NCBI GenBank assembly: GCA_023014485.1
Contig: JAJOZX010005538.1
Coordinates: 129,001-193,000 of the forward strand
Direction: 5' to 3'
From: Bathynomus jamesi
Taxonomy: Eukaryota > Arthropoda > Malacostraca > Isopoda > Cirolanidae
Length of the DNA stretch: 64,000 nucleotides
The position numbers and the translations under genes are program-made. Shown here piece after piece: positions 10,911 to 21,800 of this stretch. Within the stretch, counting starts at the first letter, position 1. Every line of letters begins with the position of its first letter. The notes under the pieces were generated by a model, which saw only the letters and a program-made list of their open reading frames with translations, searched no databases and was not told the origin of the DNA.

Positions 10911-12603
10911 TCGCTTATTATCGTTAATTTTGGCTATTAAAGTACATTACATTATATTAAATTATTACATTTAATTACAATTTTATTAAAGTACATTACA
11001 GTGGAACCTTGCTTAACGAGCATAATTCGTTCCCGAATTGTGCTCGTTATGCAAAATGCTCGTTAAGCAAGGCAATTTTTTCCATAGGAATCAATGTAAA
11101 ATATGATAATGCGTTCCATGCTTAAAAAATACTTAAAATAATATTTATAATGATATTTAAAGGCGTTTTTTAAATTATTATTGCATGAAATGAAAAGATT
11201 ATTAATAAAAATTAACCCAAAAGAGAATGTAAATAATTAGTAAACGGTGGAATTTATAAATAACTTACGAAGAGAGAAGGTGCTCCTGACGCACGCAAAG
11301 GAAATGAAGAGACAGGGGAGGAGGAGAGGGTTATTGAGGGGAAAGAGGAGAATCGTCTTCGTTCAATGCAATAACATTCTCGACGAGCTCACAGTCACTA
11401 GCTTTAAATTTTTTAGAGGCACTTTCACTTTCTTTTGGATCCTTTTTCACGAGGAAACTGTCTAGAGACATTTGTTTTTGTCTACGCTTTAAATTTTGAC
11501 GAAATATTTTGCTCGTTAAGCAAAGTGTCGCTCGTTATGCAAGGTAATTTTCCCCCATTCTTTTTGCTCGTTATACGAATTTCTCGTTATACGAGGCACT
11601 CGTTAAGCAAGGTTCCTCTGTACATCAATTACATTATTAAGTACATTAGTCACTTACAATTCTTAGTGTTTTTATATTTATATATGGTTATTAGTACAAC
11701 ACAAAGTACATGGGCACATACGGTATTTAACGTAATATACAACATAATATGTTATATTATGTTATACTATGTTATAAATTTGAATCAGAGCGAGAGGAGA
11801 TTTTTATCTTAGAAGTGTTCGCTTCTGCCGTAGTTAGCGGAATTTGATCACTTACATAAGCATTTTCGAGTTCATTGCGGGAGGCGAAATAATTAAAAAT
11901 AAAAATAAAAAAAATAATACACGAGAACGTATTTGCGCGTTTTCGAACGAACAGATACGAATGCATAAAGTTTTGCATTTCATAGACTGACACGAGTAAA
12001 AATGAATATTTAATAGAATTGATATATGATAATGGTGAAGATAAGATATGGACGTACGGGCGAATATGGTTTAATGATAATATTTATACTGCATAACACC
12101 ACAAATAAATAATGACGTATAGAGAATGAAGTTTTCATATTAAAGAATTTACCATACATTGAATACGGAAGATGACCAAATACTAAACACGTGATTCAGT
12201 GTTCAAGGTATGGAAACCGTGAAGGAAATTTAAGTTATTTTATGACGTCATAGTGTATAAGTCATTATTGGGAGGATTTAAAAGAAACGAATTAGAGACA
12301 AAGAGTGGGTATTAAGGACTAAGAAGTACAACTACGGGTTCCAATCCTGTTATATGCAATGTGTATGCATAATCTAGGGACGAGGGTGAGATGCAAGACA
12401 ACCACAATCAACTATAACAAATTCTATAACAAATAAAAAAGGAAATATGAACACGACCAAACCATAGAAATGGTAGGTCGCATGGTTGTGACACTGAAAA
12501 AAAAATAGAAAGCAACAAATAAAAATTCCATCCAAACTCCCCTTAAGCGATTTTGGTTCTCATGTAAAAATGAATATTGATTATTCATTTTTCATTTTTA
12601 CAT
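10911..12603. repeat. Dispersed ~1-kb direct repeat, copy B (with MITE insertion)
   Basis: Second copy of the segment at 3037-4104, expanded by the 622-bp insertion at 10999-11620. Similarity runs to about 12603, where the decayed Polinton seems to begin. The divergence between copies is modest, with scattered substitutions. Confidence 0.8.
10999..11620. mobile_element. pogo/Tigger-like MITE
   Basis: Inverted ends CAGTGGAACCTTGCTTAACG and CGTTAAGCAAGGTTCCTCTG are flanked by duplicated TA (10997-10998 and 11621-11622). The internal sequence repeats CTCGTTATGC/CTCGTTAAGC words and has no transposase. The undisturbed homologous sequence near 3121 contains a single TA at the same place, proving a precise insertion. 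The CAGTGGAACCT-type TIR is like those of pogo/Tigger elements. Family assignment is by TIR only. Confidence 0.85.
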
Positions 12604-12720
12604 ATATACACGAACAAAACATCATACTATACAACAAGTACGCACAATCCGAAAACGATTTTTTGTCTGTCTGCATACCATTCCGTCGTTTCGTTGAGTG
12701 TGACACGGGTCGAGTAATTT

Positions 12721-13110
12721 TTAAAAATTTATAAATTCTTTACCACGTGACATATGCATGAGAAATGAAAGGCAGTACATCCCAAAGGTATTACTAAAAT
12801 ATCCAAATAGCCGGAAGGGAATCCATACAACTTCGGGGATATGCATCTGATCGAGAAATTTTACAATAACAGGGTCACTCCATGATTGAATTCCGAGTGA
12901 ATCAAAATAGTACGTGCGGTCCCTATTTTTAAAATAGATTCCAAACCAATGAATCCCTTCACTACCAAAAACATCTGTGTTCACAGTAAGGCTACTGCAA
13001 TCTCTCGTAGTTGGCAATTTCAATGTTTCATTCTTCGCAAACACACTGATAAATTTGGAACATGTGATTCGTTCACTATTCATTACTCTCTGAAGTGTAT
13101 TCGCATCCAT
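12721..13110 (-). pseudogene. PRO: Polinton adenovirus-type cysteine protease (PRO), catalytic residues lost
   Basis: A 129-residue frame, close to the usual length of the conserved part. It matches the adenain/Ulp1-like protease of Polintons: H54 in GIHWFGIYF and D70 in YYFDSLG fit the catalytic His and acid. The C-terminal FSNTFGMYCLSFL segment aligns with the conserved block where the catalytic Cys precedes Gly, but position 109 is Phe here. The upstream Gln of the oxyanion hole also appears to be Phe (about 102). In the family this enzyme matures capsid proteins. It sits directly downstream of the major capsid gene, with only one base between the two frames. It should be inactive even though the frame is open. 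Confidence 0.8.
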
Positions 13111-13111
13111 T

Positions 13112-14399
13112 TTAAAAGCCAGTGAAAACGCTCCTAAATCTGTCTACTTCTATTAGGGTTTGTGACTCGAGGTATACTAGTACACTTATAGGCGAGTCTA
13201 TAGGTTTGGCGGATTCCAATCTGACTGAGATGTTTCCACTCTTTTGTGGACTTAAGTGTGTATTTATACTAGCAGATAAGTCAGGTGTGATGTCAAACGG
13301 ATAAAGGTTAAATTGATCGATAAATTCTTTCTGCATTACCCCAATCCCTAGCTCATCACAATCACCTGCAATATGGGCCAGATTACTATATGCTTTCGCA
13401 CAAAGCGGGAACACAGCGTCTGATGAATAATCCATATCCAAAGCCCCGCCCAACGAAATGCCATTAACGTATAGTTATATTTTTAAGGCCGAAATTCTAG
13501 AATTCAAAGGCACTCTTTTTATATTTTCCATTCACCGAAGCATGGTCCTGCATTCCGATTAATACCCTTTTAGGTAGATTTCCCAGGGCAATGTTTTCTA
13601 TCTGTTCCGATGCCAACCCTGCTGGCACCGTGTATAGTTTGAGCTGCGATCTGTTAATTGGGTATTTTTCTGTGGCGTGTAGTAAATTTCTCTCAATTTC
13701 TATTTGTTTTGGTGAACTTAATTTCAATCACCGTACGCGGAGGTATGTCTCCATGATGTGAATCACAACGGGTTTTGCTCCCTCTTCTTGATCAGCATCC
13801 AGATTTAAACAGATCTCAGGATGCTTGCGGGTGAGCTTTATTTTCATATCCACCCCATTCACAAGCAACTTCTGGAATGTGAAGTCTGTATGCAGGCGTC
13901 AAAAACACTTCTTTTTAGAATTTTTAAATTTGTCCTTTGTACTACTTTTGTCTTTAGCTTTATAATGGCCCTCGGCACTTAAAAAGGTATCCTTCGCTTC
14001 TTTGGAAAAGTTCAGCACATTTTCCAGATAGGATCGTAGGCGGTAGTACCCCGTTCCTGCCGATATGTTGACCTGATTTAAATATACGTCACACAGGTTC
14101 AATAAGGAGTGCAGAAAGTTTGTTTCAGGGTATACCACATATGTGTCATCACAGTCCGTTCCATCAGAATGGGCTATACGTAGTTTAGCATACATGTGCA
14201 CACAGCTTGGGTAAAAAAAGTAAGGGCCTGAGCTGGGTATCACGAATTCTATATGGGCACTCGAGGAACTAATTGTGTTTAAAGGGTTAATTGTAATAAA
14301 GTCACTGTGTTCATTAGAAACTTGAGTTGGAGGCATGTCAAAGAGGGACAGCTTCGATTTACAACATTGTGAACTACAGGGATAGATGAAGCGTGCCAT
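13112..14399 (-). pseudogene. MCP: Polinton double jelly-roll major capsid protein, frameshifted
   Basis: Three open pieces in order from the N-terminus are 13899-14399, 13497-13727 and 13112-13453, with coding-like DNA between them. The N-terminal piece begins shortly before a MPPTQVS segment and continues with the P-x-x-T...IEFVI pattern typical of Polinton major capsid proteins. The middle piece has the PKRVLIGMQDHASVNG stretch, typically followed by the second jelly-roll. The last piece ends with FDITPDLS and LIEVDRFR, matching the conserved C-terminus. The total is about 430 codons, near family length. It would form the hexons of an icosahedral virion. At least two to three frameshifts make it non-functional. 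Confidence 0.85.
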
Positions 14400-14533
14400 G
14401 ACGAGTTAGAAATAGTGCCTCCTCTCTCGACAAGTAGTAAACAAACTATGATTTATGACATCAATGTCCTTAGCTTATATCAATCAAAAAAATGGTCAAG
14501 CATAGGTTTCATTCGCTTAGAACACTTCTTTTT

Positions 14534-14869
14534 TTATATCTTTTTACGTTTAATGCCACGTGGTGGTAATCCCTTTTTCCGGACAGCCTTCTTCTTCTTC
14601 CCACTATCACGCATTTTTCTCTTTGCATCTTTGATGATTTCGTCCCGTGTACGCTTTAAGTGTCTTTTTTGATCTTCTTTAGGTTTAGCCCCAGCCAATA
14701 TGTCTTCTGCCGTGTTAAGACCTGATTGTAACGCTTTCCTCCCGAGGTATCTGGCACCCCTCTTCAGCAAGGGGACAGCCGTACGTAGTATGGTTGAAGA
14801 AATGGAGCCAAGTCCACTCCCACGCTGGTATCTCATACCTCGATAGACTGTGAAAGGCTTTCTGTCCAT
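14534..14869 (-). CDS. Polinton small basic Gly/Lys-rich protein (pX/pVII-like)
   Basis: An intact 111-residue frame starting at ATG 14869. The N-terminus has a YRG...QRGSGLGSI stretch, followed by an amphipathic segment (TAVPLLKRGARYLGRKAL) and a strongly basic tail rich in Lys/Arg. This layout matches the small basic protein next to the capsid genes in Polintons and adintoviruses, which is compared with adenoviral core/pX-type proteins. It lies between the major and minor capsid genes on the same strand. It is one of the few undamaged frames of this Polinton. The role as virion core or membrane-active peptide is known only by analogy. Confidence 0.7.
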   Translation of the reverse strand: MDRKPFTVYRGMRYQRGSGLGSISSTILRTAVPLLKRGARYLGRKALQSGLNTAEDILAGAKPKEDQKRHLKRTRDEIIKDAKRKMRDSGKKKKAVRKKGLPPRGIKRKKI

Positions 14870-14954
14870 TATAACTCAGTGCGTCGAAAGTGCAGCTTCA
14901 CTGTTAACCTCTGTTACCGAGTGGAAAATTTTGTCCCTCAATCGTTCTTATATA

Positions 14955-15720
14955 CAGGGTGTCCCATAAGTCCGGCATCATAGGAGAAATTCATATTTTT
15001 CTATTTCTACAAACCATAATTTATGCTCGGGATGCCAATTTCCTGTCCACCATTCTGTTCAGTGACGAGGCTGTTTTTTATGGAAATGGTGAGGTAAATC
15101 GACAGAACACCCGCTACTGGTCTCAAAACAACCCTCACTGGTATACCTCTTCAAAGGAACACGGTGCATCTCGGGTGATGGTATGGTGTTGCATTTGGAA
15201 GGATCGCATCATAGGCCCCCTCTTTTTCGATGAACATGTCACTGGAGGCACCTACCTACGTATGCTCAAGGAAGAAGCATTTCCCAGTGACTTGAACGAA
15301 GAAGGAAATTTCCCAACATGGTTCCAGCAAGACGGCGCTCCTGCACATTACAGCACCCAAGTAAGGGAATACTTGTACCAACAATTCCCTGGTCATTGGA
15401 TAGGACGTCGAGGGCCTGTGGAATGGCCAGCTAGAAGCCCGGATCTCACGCCACTAGATTTTTATCTCTGGGGCCACTTGAAAACGCCGGTATACGCAGA
15501 GAAAATTAGGAGTGTTGAATATTTGCGGCAGCGCATTATTGGGGCATGTAACACCATTACTCCTGACATCATTCACCGTGTGCTTGCTGACTGGGTATCA
15601 CGTCTGAATTTGTGTATTGAAAACAATGGTGGACATATTGAGCACGTTCTGTAAATAAAAGCTTTTGTTTTGCCTTTTTTTATTATTTTTCCTATGATAC
15701 CGGACTTATGGGACACCCTG
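14955..15720 (+). mobile_element. Internally deleted DD41D mariner inserted in the minor capsid gene
   Basis: Inverted ends CAGGGTGTCCCATAAGTCCG and CGGACTTATGGGACACCCTG are flanked by duplicated TA (14953-14954 and 15721-15722). At 766 bp it is about half of full length: the N-terminal DNA-binding part of the transposase gene is missing and the catalytic part is retained. The TIRs look little diverged, so the insertion is probably younger than the decay of the Polinton genes. Confidence 0.9.
14959..15654 (+). pseudogene. DD41D mariner transposase, catalytic domain only
   Basis: The open frame contains the complete triad: D in FSDEAVFYGN, D in FQQDGAPAH and D in LTPLDFYLWG, with 41 residues between the last two. 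That spacing is the one reported for rosa-type mariners. The first ~20 codons come from the TIR and are not real protein. The helix-turn-helix DNA-binding region is absent because of an internal deletion. The C-terminus (IENNGGHIEHVL, stop at 15652-15654) looks natural. It is closely related in motif structure to the transposase at 9124-10208. Without the binding domain it cannot mobilise the element. Confidence 0.85.
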
Positions 15721-15956
15721 TATATTGAGATATTGGTTATTAGATTAGCTGCGACATTCACATAATGGGGCTTGTCATATGTAATACTCAAACTCCTTTC
15801 TCTATGGTTGGGGATGTGCGCTATGCGCAGCCGGCTTGCCTGGGTATCCCCAACAAACTGGTGCTCCACTATATTGCTGTAAATATAGCACATGTCGGGG
15901 GGTTTATAGCCATCAACCATTTTCTCGAATTTCAACTGATACATTAGGCTGGACAA

Positions 15957-16661
15957 GTCGTTTTGTGCCTTGTGAAACGGAAGTTAATTTCCATTTATCG
16001 TTATCGGACCAGTTAACTTCCGATAACTCGATATTTAGTCTGTTAAAGTCCGTTAACACGTTAACTGCGAGGAGTCATTCACGGAAGATCACCGCTCCGC
16101 GAATGAATTCAAACCGCCATAACTTCAGTCTGCCAATTCTGTCCTCTGCCGCAGTGGAACGGCTCTTCTCTCTCGGCAAGGACATCCTGAGGCCCAAGAG
16201 GGCAAGACTGGCAGTTGGGCCTAACTTTGAGAAGTTGGTCTTTCTGAAGGGCAACCAGCACATTGTGTCATAGTCTTTAGTAAATGTGCCTAAAATTTAA
16301 TTTTACCTTTCAGTTCCCGCCATAATAATTCTCTGGTAAATTAAAATTTAGTTAATGGTTAGTGGTTACAAGGGTTTCAAAACATGTAATCAGTACATTT
16401 TTTATTAAAATAAAAAAAAAGTTATTAAGCAAAAAAGTTGCAAAACTTGATAAAAATACAGTTAAATACCTATTTATTGTTGGATTTTGCATAAATAAAC
16501 ATTTTCTGTGGGTTTTAAAGCTTTTTTCCTTGATTTTTTTAAATGTTAGTAAAGAAATAGTTATCGTTAACGGATTATCGTTAACTTCCGTTAACTTTGT
16601 AGTAAAATTATCGGATTATCGTTATCGGAGTTAACTTTTTGGTTAACGGTGCTCACCACTG
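15957..16661 (+). mobile_element. hAT transposon remnant (3' end)
   Basis: Residues encoded at about 16084-16273 (LSSAAVERLFSLGKDILRPKRARL followed by a LVFLKGN motif and stop) are the C-terminal dimerisation domain of hAT transposases. The right end reads in reverse complement CAGTGGTGAGCACCG, a hAT-type terminus. GTTAAC/GATAACG repeats lie just inside it. The left end and the rest of the transposase are missing, and no 8-bp duplication is found. The insertion therefore went with a deletion that removed most of the Polinton integrase and half of the minor capsid gene. Confidence 0.75.
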
Positions 16662-16738
16662 CTGTACAGTCTATCTACACCTCCGTAGGAGGCTGGGCTA
16701 GAGATATCATAATAGCGTCTTCTTAATATGTTAGCCAT
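16662..16738 (-). pseudogene. INT: Polinton integrase, N-terminal stub
   Basis: The ATG at 16738-16736 opens a 25-codon frame ending in YYDISSPASYGGVDRLYS, which stops at the hAT terminus. A YYD...P.S(Y/F)GGV..LY segment is the characteristic start of Polinton retroviral-type integrases. The zinc finger, DDE core and chromodomain are all missing. It directly follows the stop of the coiled-coil gene (16744), which fits tight Polinton gene packing. The identification rests on a short stretch, but the context supports it. Confidence 0.6.
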
Positions 16739-16743
16739 TTGCG

Positions 16744-17426
16744 TTAGCCATTATCGTCGTTTATCCTCTTCTTTCTCCTCTTCAAAGGTGTTACCGCCGG
16801 GGGTGAAGGCGTTTTCAATTGTGTCATGTGCGATGCATGTTCCAAGTCTTTTAACCTGTTCAGATTTCCTATCATTGTTTTGGGGACATTTATTTGTTGT
16901 AACCTTTCCCACTTTCTCACCAGATCATGGACGATGTCTACGATATTCGACCCCTGTACCTTTGCTGCTTCAACAATGATCTCACCTCTATCGGTCTATT
17001 GTATGTTGGGATCCTCATTGAATAGATTATGAAGACTTAAACCTTTATTCTTCATTGTATGTGGGAGGGTGCTTTTTAATACATGCTCGATATGTTGTGT
17101 GCTCGACCCGTTAATTTTTGTTTGTTCAGCTCTATCGTCGGACACAGGCCCTATGTCACCATGTACATCGTTCGCCGTGCTGTGCCTAATAACGGCGGGA
17201 ATCTCTCTCGGATTCTTATAATTTTCGTACTCGTGAAGAAATTTCTGCAGAGCTTCTTGTATGAGATTCTTTTCTCATCAGGTGTTTTTTCACTGTTTAA
17301 TAGGGATATTAATTCGCTTTCCATTCTTTTAAGCATGCTTTTACGGGGTTCTAGGACCGTGCCTGGATTCTTTGAACTTTGCAGAGAAGCATACACCTCG
17401 TGTGGAATCACTTGCACTTTCTTCAT
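16744..17426 (-). pseudogene. Polinton coiled-coil/ATPase-adjacent protein, broken
   Basis: It starts at ATG 17426 (MKKVQVIPHEVY) and reads to a TAA at 16744-16746. The N-terminal part (17151-17426) has the K-V-x-x-x-P-x-E-V-Y start and a helical ELISLLNSEKTPDEK segment. The C-terminal part is in shifted frames and has KGLSLHNLF, RGEIIVEAAKVQGSNIVDI and a terminal basic KRRKKR. Both ends match an uncharacterised but recurrent Polinton protein whose genes cluster with ATPase and capsid genes. Its role is unknown. At least two lesions separate the ends (a frameshift near 17150 and a stop near 16995). Confidence 0.65.
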
Positions 17427-17640
17427 TATATTAATCTAAGCATTAAAGGACGTATAATGTTCTTGTAACGGCGTAGGCGAGCCATCTGGGGAGGTTTCAT
17501 TGATACATTGCAGTTTATAACGTTAAGACAGATTTCACAGATGCATTTTAAAAAGTCGGAGTCCATATTTTTAACAAACATCTGCTGCATTGCCCAGGGC
17601 AGCCGATGATGGATTTTTATTAATTCATGGTATTTCTTTA
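17426..17640 (-). CDS. Polinton small basic protein with Cys-rich helix
   Basis: A short open frame of about 60-70 codons overlaps the end of the ATPase gene and stops at TAA 17428-17426, sharing bases with the ATG of the next gene (TAATG). The usable ATG is the Met of MQQMFVKNMD or one further upstream in the ATPase overlap. It contains FLKCICEICLNVINCNV and then a basic P-x-x-Q-x-x-x-L-R-R-Y-K segment. Proteins of this pattern, a helix ending in a basic tail, are common next to Polinton ATPases. Their function is unknown. It was found by eye because it is too short for simple gene calling. The frame looks undamaged. Confidence 0.6.
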
Positions 17641-18300
17641 GCTTCTTTGTGATTCTGGAATATACACCGTTTCAGGCTCGTTTGGAAATATATTCGTTCT
17701 TAGAAGCACCCTAAACGTGTTTCGCGGATGAAGGTCGCAAAGCAAATATCCGTAACGCGGGCTTGTAGCTTCTTTATAAACTTCCAAAAACTCCTTAAGC
17801 TGATTCGGGAATATTTGATTGGCTAATATCCCGATTTGTGATACATCTCTAAGTTGCGCGAATAAGACTAGATATTCTGTATTTAACGACACATCGCGCA
17901 TGTATCTATTTTTAAGAAATAGATTGTAATTGATGAAGAACACGCTTATGTTACGATGGTGGGAGAATACTGTAAAAATCTCGGCAAATGATTTATCCAT
18001 TTCCAACATGAGATCGTCAATTACAATGACTGTATGTTCATTACCTTTTAACGAATTAACGTCTTATACACCTTTTTGGAACAAAATATCATCTTGGTAC
18101 TCGTTGAACACTGATTGATAGATCGAATAGCACCATATAACTTTATGCACAAATTTTGAGGACATCTCTCCCTTTTCTTTAATGATTTTTAGCATAAACA
18201 CAATTTTACCACATCCTGTAGGGCCAGATATAATACTGTGCATGTGGATGGGCTCGTGAACCTGAATTTTTCTACGGAATCCATTTCTAACACGTCACAC
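17638..18300 (-). pseudogene. Polinton FtsK/HerA-type genome packaging ATPase
   Basis: The Walker A segment GPTGCGKI lies at about 18202-18225. It ends in Ile where the family usually has Thr. The Walker B segment VIVIDDLM lies at about 18008-18031. The C-terminal frame (17638-18009) has FAEIFTVFSHHRNISV, a sensor-like LFAQLRD and GYLLCDLHPR, all typical of the A32-like packaging ATPases of Polintons. The total is about 215-220 codons. Frameshifts separate the start (near 18285), the Walker A part and the Walker B part. It is divergently transcribed from the 18340 frame, with about 40-100 bp between them that probably hold a shared promoter. Confidence 0.8.
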
Positions 18301-18339
18301 TCCTAAGTAGGTCATTTACAAAATATAATAAATATTTAA

Positions 18340-18789
18340 GTGATGTCCCTTATGTTCTACAGTCTTGCTTTTCTCTTCTCCCACAGAACCGTGGATGACG
18401 ATGATGTACAGCAACCCATCATCGATATTACAAATGACCCCGACGAGAGTGTAGTTGTGATCACAGACTCCATCCCCATTGCCGAGTCCACACCAACGAT
18501 ACCTGTAGCACGCGCCAATTCAAAGCGGAGGCATGACGAAGAGCCCACCACGTCAGGTATAAAGCGTGCCAGGATTGAGCCGGTTATTAGACCACCATTA
18601 ATAGAGCCCCAACCTTTTACGTCTTACGACACAACCCCCACAATAGTAACTTCTTCAAATAAAAATATACCCCCTTATTCTTGTTCAATTCCGGCTACAT
18701 CCTCCACAGCCGCAGCAGCTTCTCGTTCTGTAGAAGATGGTATACCATTCGAGTTGGTCACACCGCTACCCCACCCCAGCCTTGACTAG
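18340..18789 (+). CDS. Acidic/Ser-Thr-Pro-rich protein upstream of the DNA polymerase
   Basis: An open frame of 149 codons. The first ~18 residues are hydrophobic and probably not part of the real protein. The remainder is low complexity: DDDD, Ile/Val-rich VVVITD, a basic KRRHDEEPTTSGIKRAR nuclear-localisation-like segment, then Pro/Ser/Thr. Polinton polymerase genes often begin with a disordered, charged N-terminal region, so this may be a separate small protein or the start of the polymerase frame. About 90 bases separate it from the 18882 frame. Function is unknown. Confidence 0.5.
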   Translation: MMSLMFYSLAFLFSHRTVDDDDVQQPIIDITNDPDESVVVITDSIPIAESTPTIPVARANSKRRHDEEPTTSGIKRARIEPVIRPPLIEPQPFTSYDTTPTIVTSSNKNIPPYSCSIPATSSTAAAASRSVEDGIPFELVTPLPHPSLD

Positions 18790-18881
18790 ATATCGGTATA
18801 TAGTCAGGGTTGATCCTAGATCCCTGTATAGCAATGGTGTTGAACACGGACTACGGCGCATAGTTGAACGTATTGTAGAGT

Positions 18882-21800
18882 TTGCCATTTAGAACCGCGA
18901 CGAATGTGGTCAGGACGAGGCTGTCCTTCGGGTTCGGGTCAGATGACGGAGATGTAGATGATTTTTGGGTAGTAATACCATTCAGACACTTGGCAGCTGA
19001 AGATATAGAGTATATATTAGGCCGTATAATGCAGGCCTCTCAAAGTAGTATAGCTTTCAATATGGACAACTTCACGGTAAATATTGACCGTGTATTCCGT
19101 GTTGCTTGTCATAGTGCCACACCTTATACTCTTAACTTCAATTCTCAGGCTATTTATAGACGGCATATAAACGTCGATCGTGGTTGCGGCTTTATAGCAG
19201 TAGTCTTAGCTCATATGTTTACTATACTAAATACACGAACCCAAAAAATTTGGTTGCCTACGGTAGTGGAGCGTGCCCGTAAACTAGCTGTAGACTGTAA
19301 ACTCGAGTTTGACTGTAATATGGGTCCTGAGTTGAGAAGGGTAGAACAGGAAATGAATGTTCGTATAGTTGTATTTGGAATGGATGATCGTCGTAGGACT
19401 GTGTATGTTTTTAAAAGCTGTGTGACAGATCGTACAAGACCCATACTTATTTCAGGGCTGTCAGGGACAACGTATCTCTCCATCCGTAATATAAGGAACA
19501 TTTATGCGAGTTATGATAAAAGTCGAAAGTATGGATGATATCATGATTTGTGTAAGGGGTGTATCGGGTTTGCGGATGATAAAGTGAAACATTGTAAAGA
19601 TTGCCATATGGTATGTGAGCAGTGTAAAAGCTCCAAATGTGAAAGCCGTGTACTTGAAGCTGAGAAGAGGGATTGTGATGTGTGTAGACGCACATTTTTC
19701 AATAATAACTGTTTTGAGCTCCATAAATCAATTGGCACGTGCAGAAAAATGAGAATCTGTGAATGTGCTATATTTCATATGATGGATATTTGGGTGAATT
19801 TCAAGCATAAATATGATGAAATTCACTGTTCTACATGCCATGAGAAATATAAAGCGGATGAAGCAAAGCATGTATGTTATATGAAAGACGCTAAGCCTAA
19901 AAATAGCCCTTGTATAACCGTGTACTACGATATAGAAACATACACGAACGCTGAAACTAAAGAGGTTATTCCACATTTACTTGTAAGTCAGACTATCTGT
20001 GATGAGTGTATGGAGATCGAGTGTGATGAGGGTCACAAATGTGATAAACGGACAAACGTTTTTAAAACGAATGTCCATGATAGCCCTGTGAAAATCTTTG
20101 TGTCCTATGTTGTCAAGTTAGCGGAGAAGTTAAAAAAAATGACTGTATATTCTTTCCCATAACGGGGCAAAATTTGATACACAGTTCCTTTATAAGGCGT
20201 TGCTTGAGCACGTGTCTTCTAAGATATTTACAGGTGATCCCTTGAAAAAAGGCAACAAACTAATACAAATGCAAATAAGAGGTAATGTACAATTTAAAGA
20301 CGCTTTATTATTCACACCTTGTAAATTAGCGAAGCTACTCAAGGAGATGGGCGTAGCCGCTGAAGTTTCAAAAGGATATTTCCTTTACACATTCCTCACT
20401 AGCGAAACTTTAAGTTACGTAGGACTACCTCCACCCAAACATTACTTGAACTATGAATGTATGAGTGCAGATGAACGTGAAGATTTTGACCGATACTACA
20501 ACAGTTTTAATAAATCTAATCCTTTTAATATAGCTGATGAATGTAAGCGTTATTGCGTGAATGATGTGCGCGTGCTTAGAGTATGTTTCCGGGCCTTTAG
20601 AAGGATGTATATAAGCAGTTTCAAATGCGAACCGTTGCAACTCGCAACGACCACTGCCTCATTATGTTTTACGGTATTCAAGAATAACTTCATGCCTAAA
20701 GACACCTTAGCCGTTATTCACAGAAACAATCCCCGCAGTTATGGCTAAAAGGCTATTTACTAGCTCATACACATACAGCAGCAGACACGTGTATATATAT
20801 AAAGCATGCCCGCAACACGGGGAAAGTACCCAGTAAGGTTAATGGTCGTATTTTTTGGGTTGATGGTCTAAACGAAAACCGAGCCACTGGTGAGAAGACT
20901 GTGTACTCCTTTAACGGTTGCTGGTGGCACGGATGCCCCCGTCCTGAGTGTGGAATCGTAGAAGATATCCACGGTAGATCTCCTGCCGACAGTCTTGCAT
21001 GGATCCGCACCCGCTATCAACTTATAGGCTCCCACTTCACTCACAAAGTCTTGGGGGCGCATGAGTATGATGCACGTATGGAAACAGATGGACAGTACCG
21101 TGAAGATATAAACACGATCAAACGTTCAATGATGCTGGTTCCTCTCAAATGCGGTGATAGTTTGTTCGGAGGGCGTACAAATCCCTTCAAGCTATACTTT
21201 CCGCCTACGGAGGGCGTGAAACTCCATTACTACGACTTCTGTTATTTATATCCCTACGTGATGAAGAACAATCTGTACCCCGTGGGTGCACTTTAGAAAC
21301 TGGTGGGACCTGACCTGCCCACCATCGAGGTGTTTTCAACAAATATGAACGGTACTATTTCGGCCTTTCTTTCTTAGATGTGCTCTCTCCACGCGATTTA
21401 TGGATGGTGAGCTTACCCGTCGTTATCGATCACATGCTCATGTTTCCACTGTGCGTGAAGTGCGCAGAAGAGAACAATGGGGAATGTAATCATACAACCA
21501 ACTAGCGTAAGATCAGAGGTGTATATACAAGTCCAGAGCTGGATCTAGCTGTTTGCCATGGCTACAGAATATTGAAGATACATGAGGTGTGGAGGTTTCA
21601 GAAACTACCCAACCGATCACGCCATATATAAACGCTTTTTTGAAGGATAAGGTACAAGCATCAGGATATCCGCGAGGATTTGATGCCGAAGATGAAAAAT
21701 CGGCTTATATTCAACGTTACCTGACCGTGAAGGTATACAGCTTGACCGTTCCCAAATTGTAAAGAACCCTGGCAAGCGCTTTAGTGCAAAGTTGTGTCTA

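Larger units (their letters stand above)
14904..15953 (-). pseudogene. Polinton minor capsid (penton, single jelly-roll), C-terminal half, split by mariner
   Basis: The stretch 15724-15953 encodes a block with IYSNIVEHQFVGD, LRIAHI and PHYVNV, typical of the C-terminal half of the Polinton penton protein. The frame runs straight into the right end of the 14955-15720 mariner. On the other side of the insertion the frame continues a short way and ends at a stop at 14904-14906, as expected for the last beta-strands. The N-terminal half is missing: upstream of 15953 lies the hAT remnant, and beyond that the integrase start. The gene is therefore interrupted by insertion and truncated by deletion. 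Confidence 0.75.
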
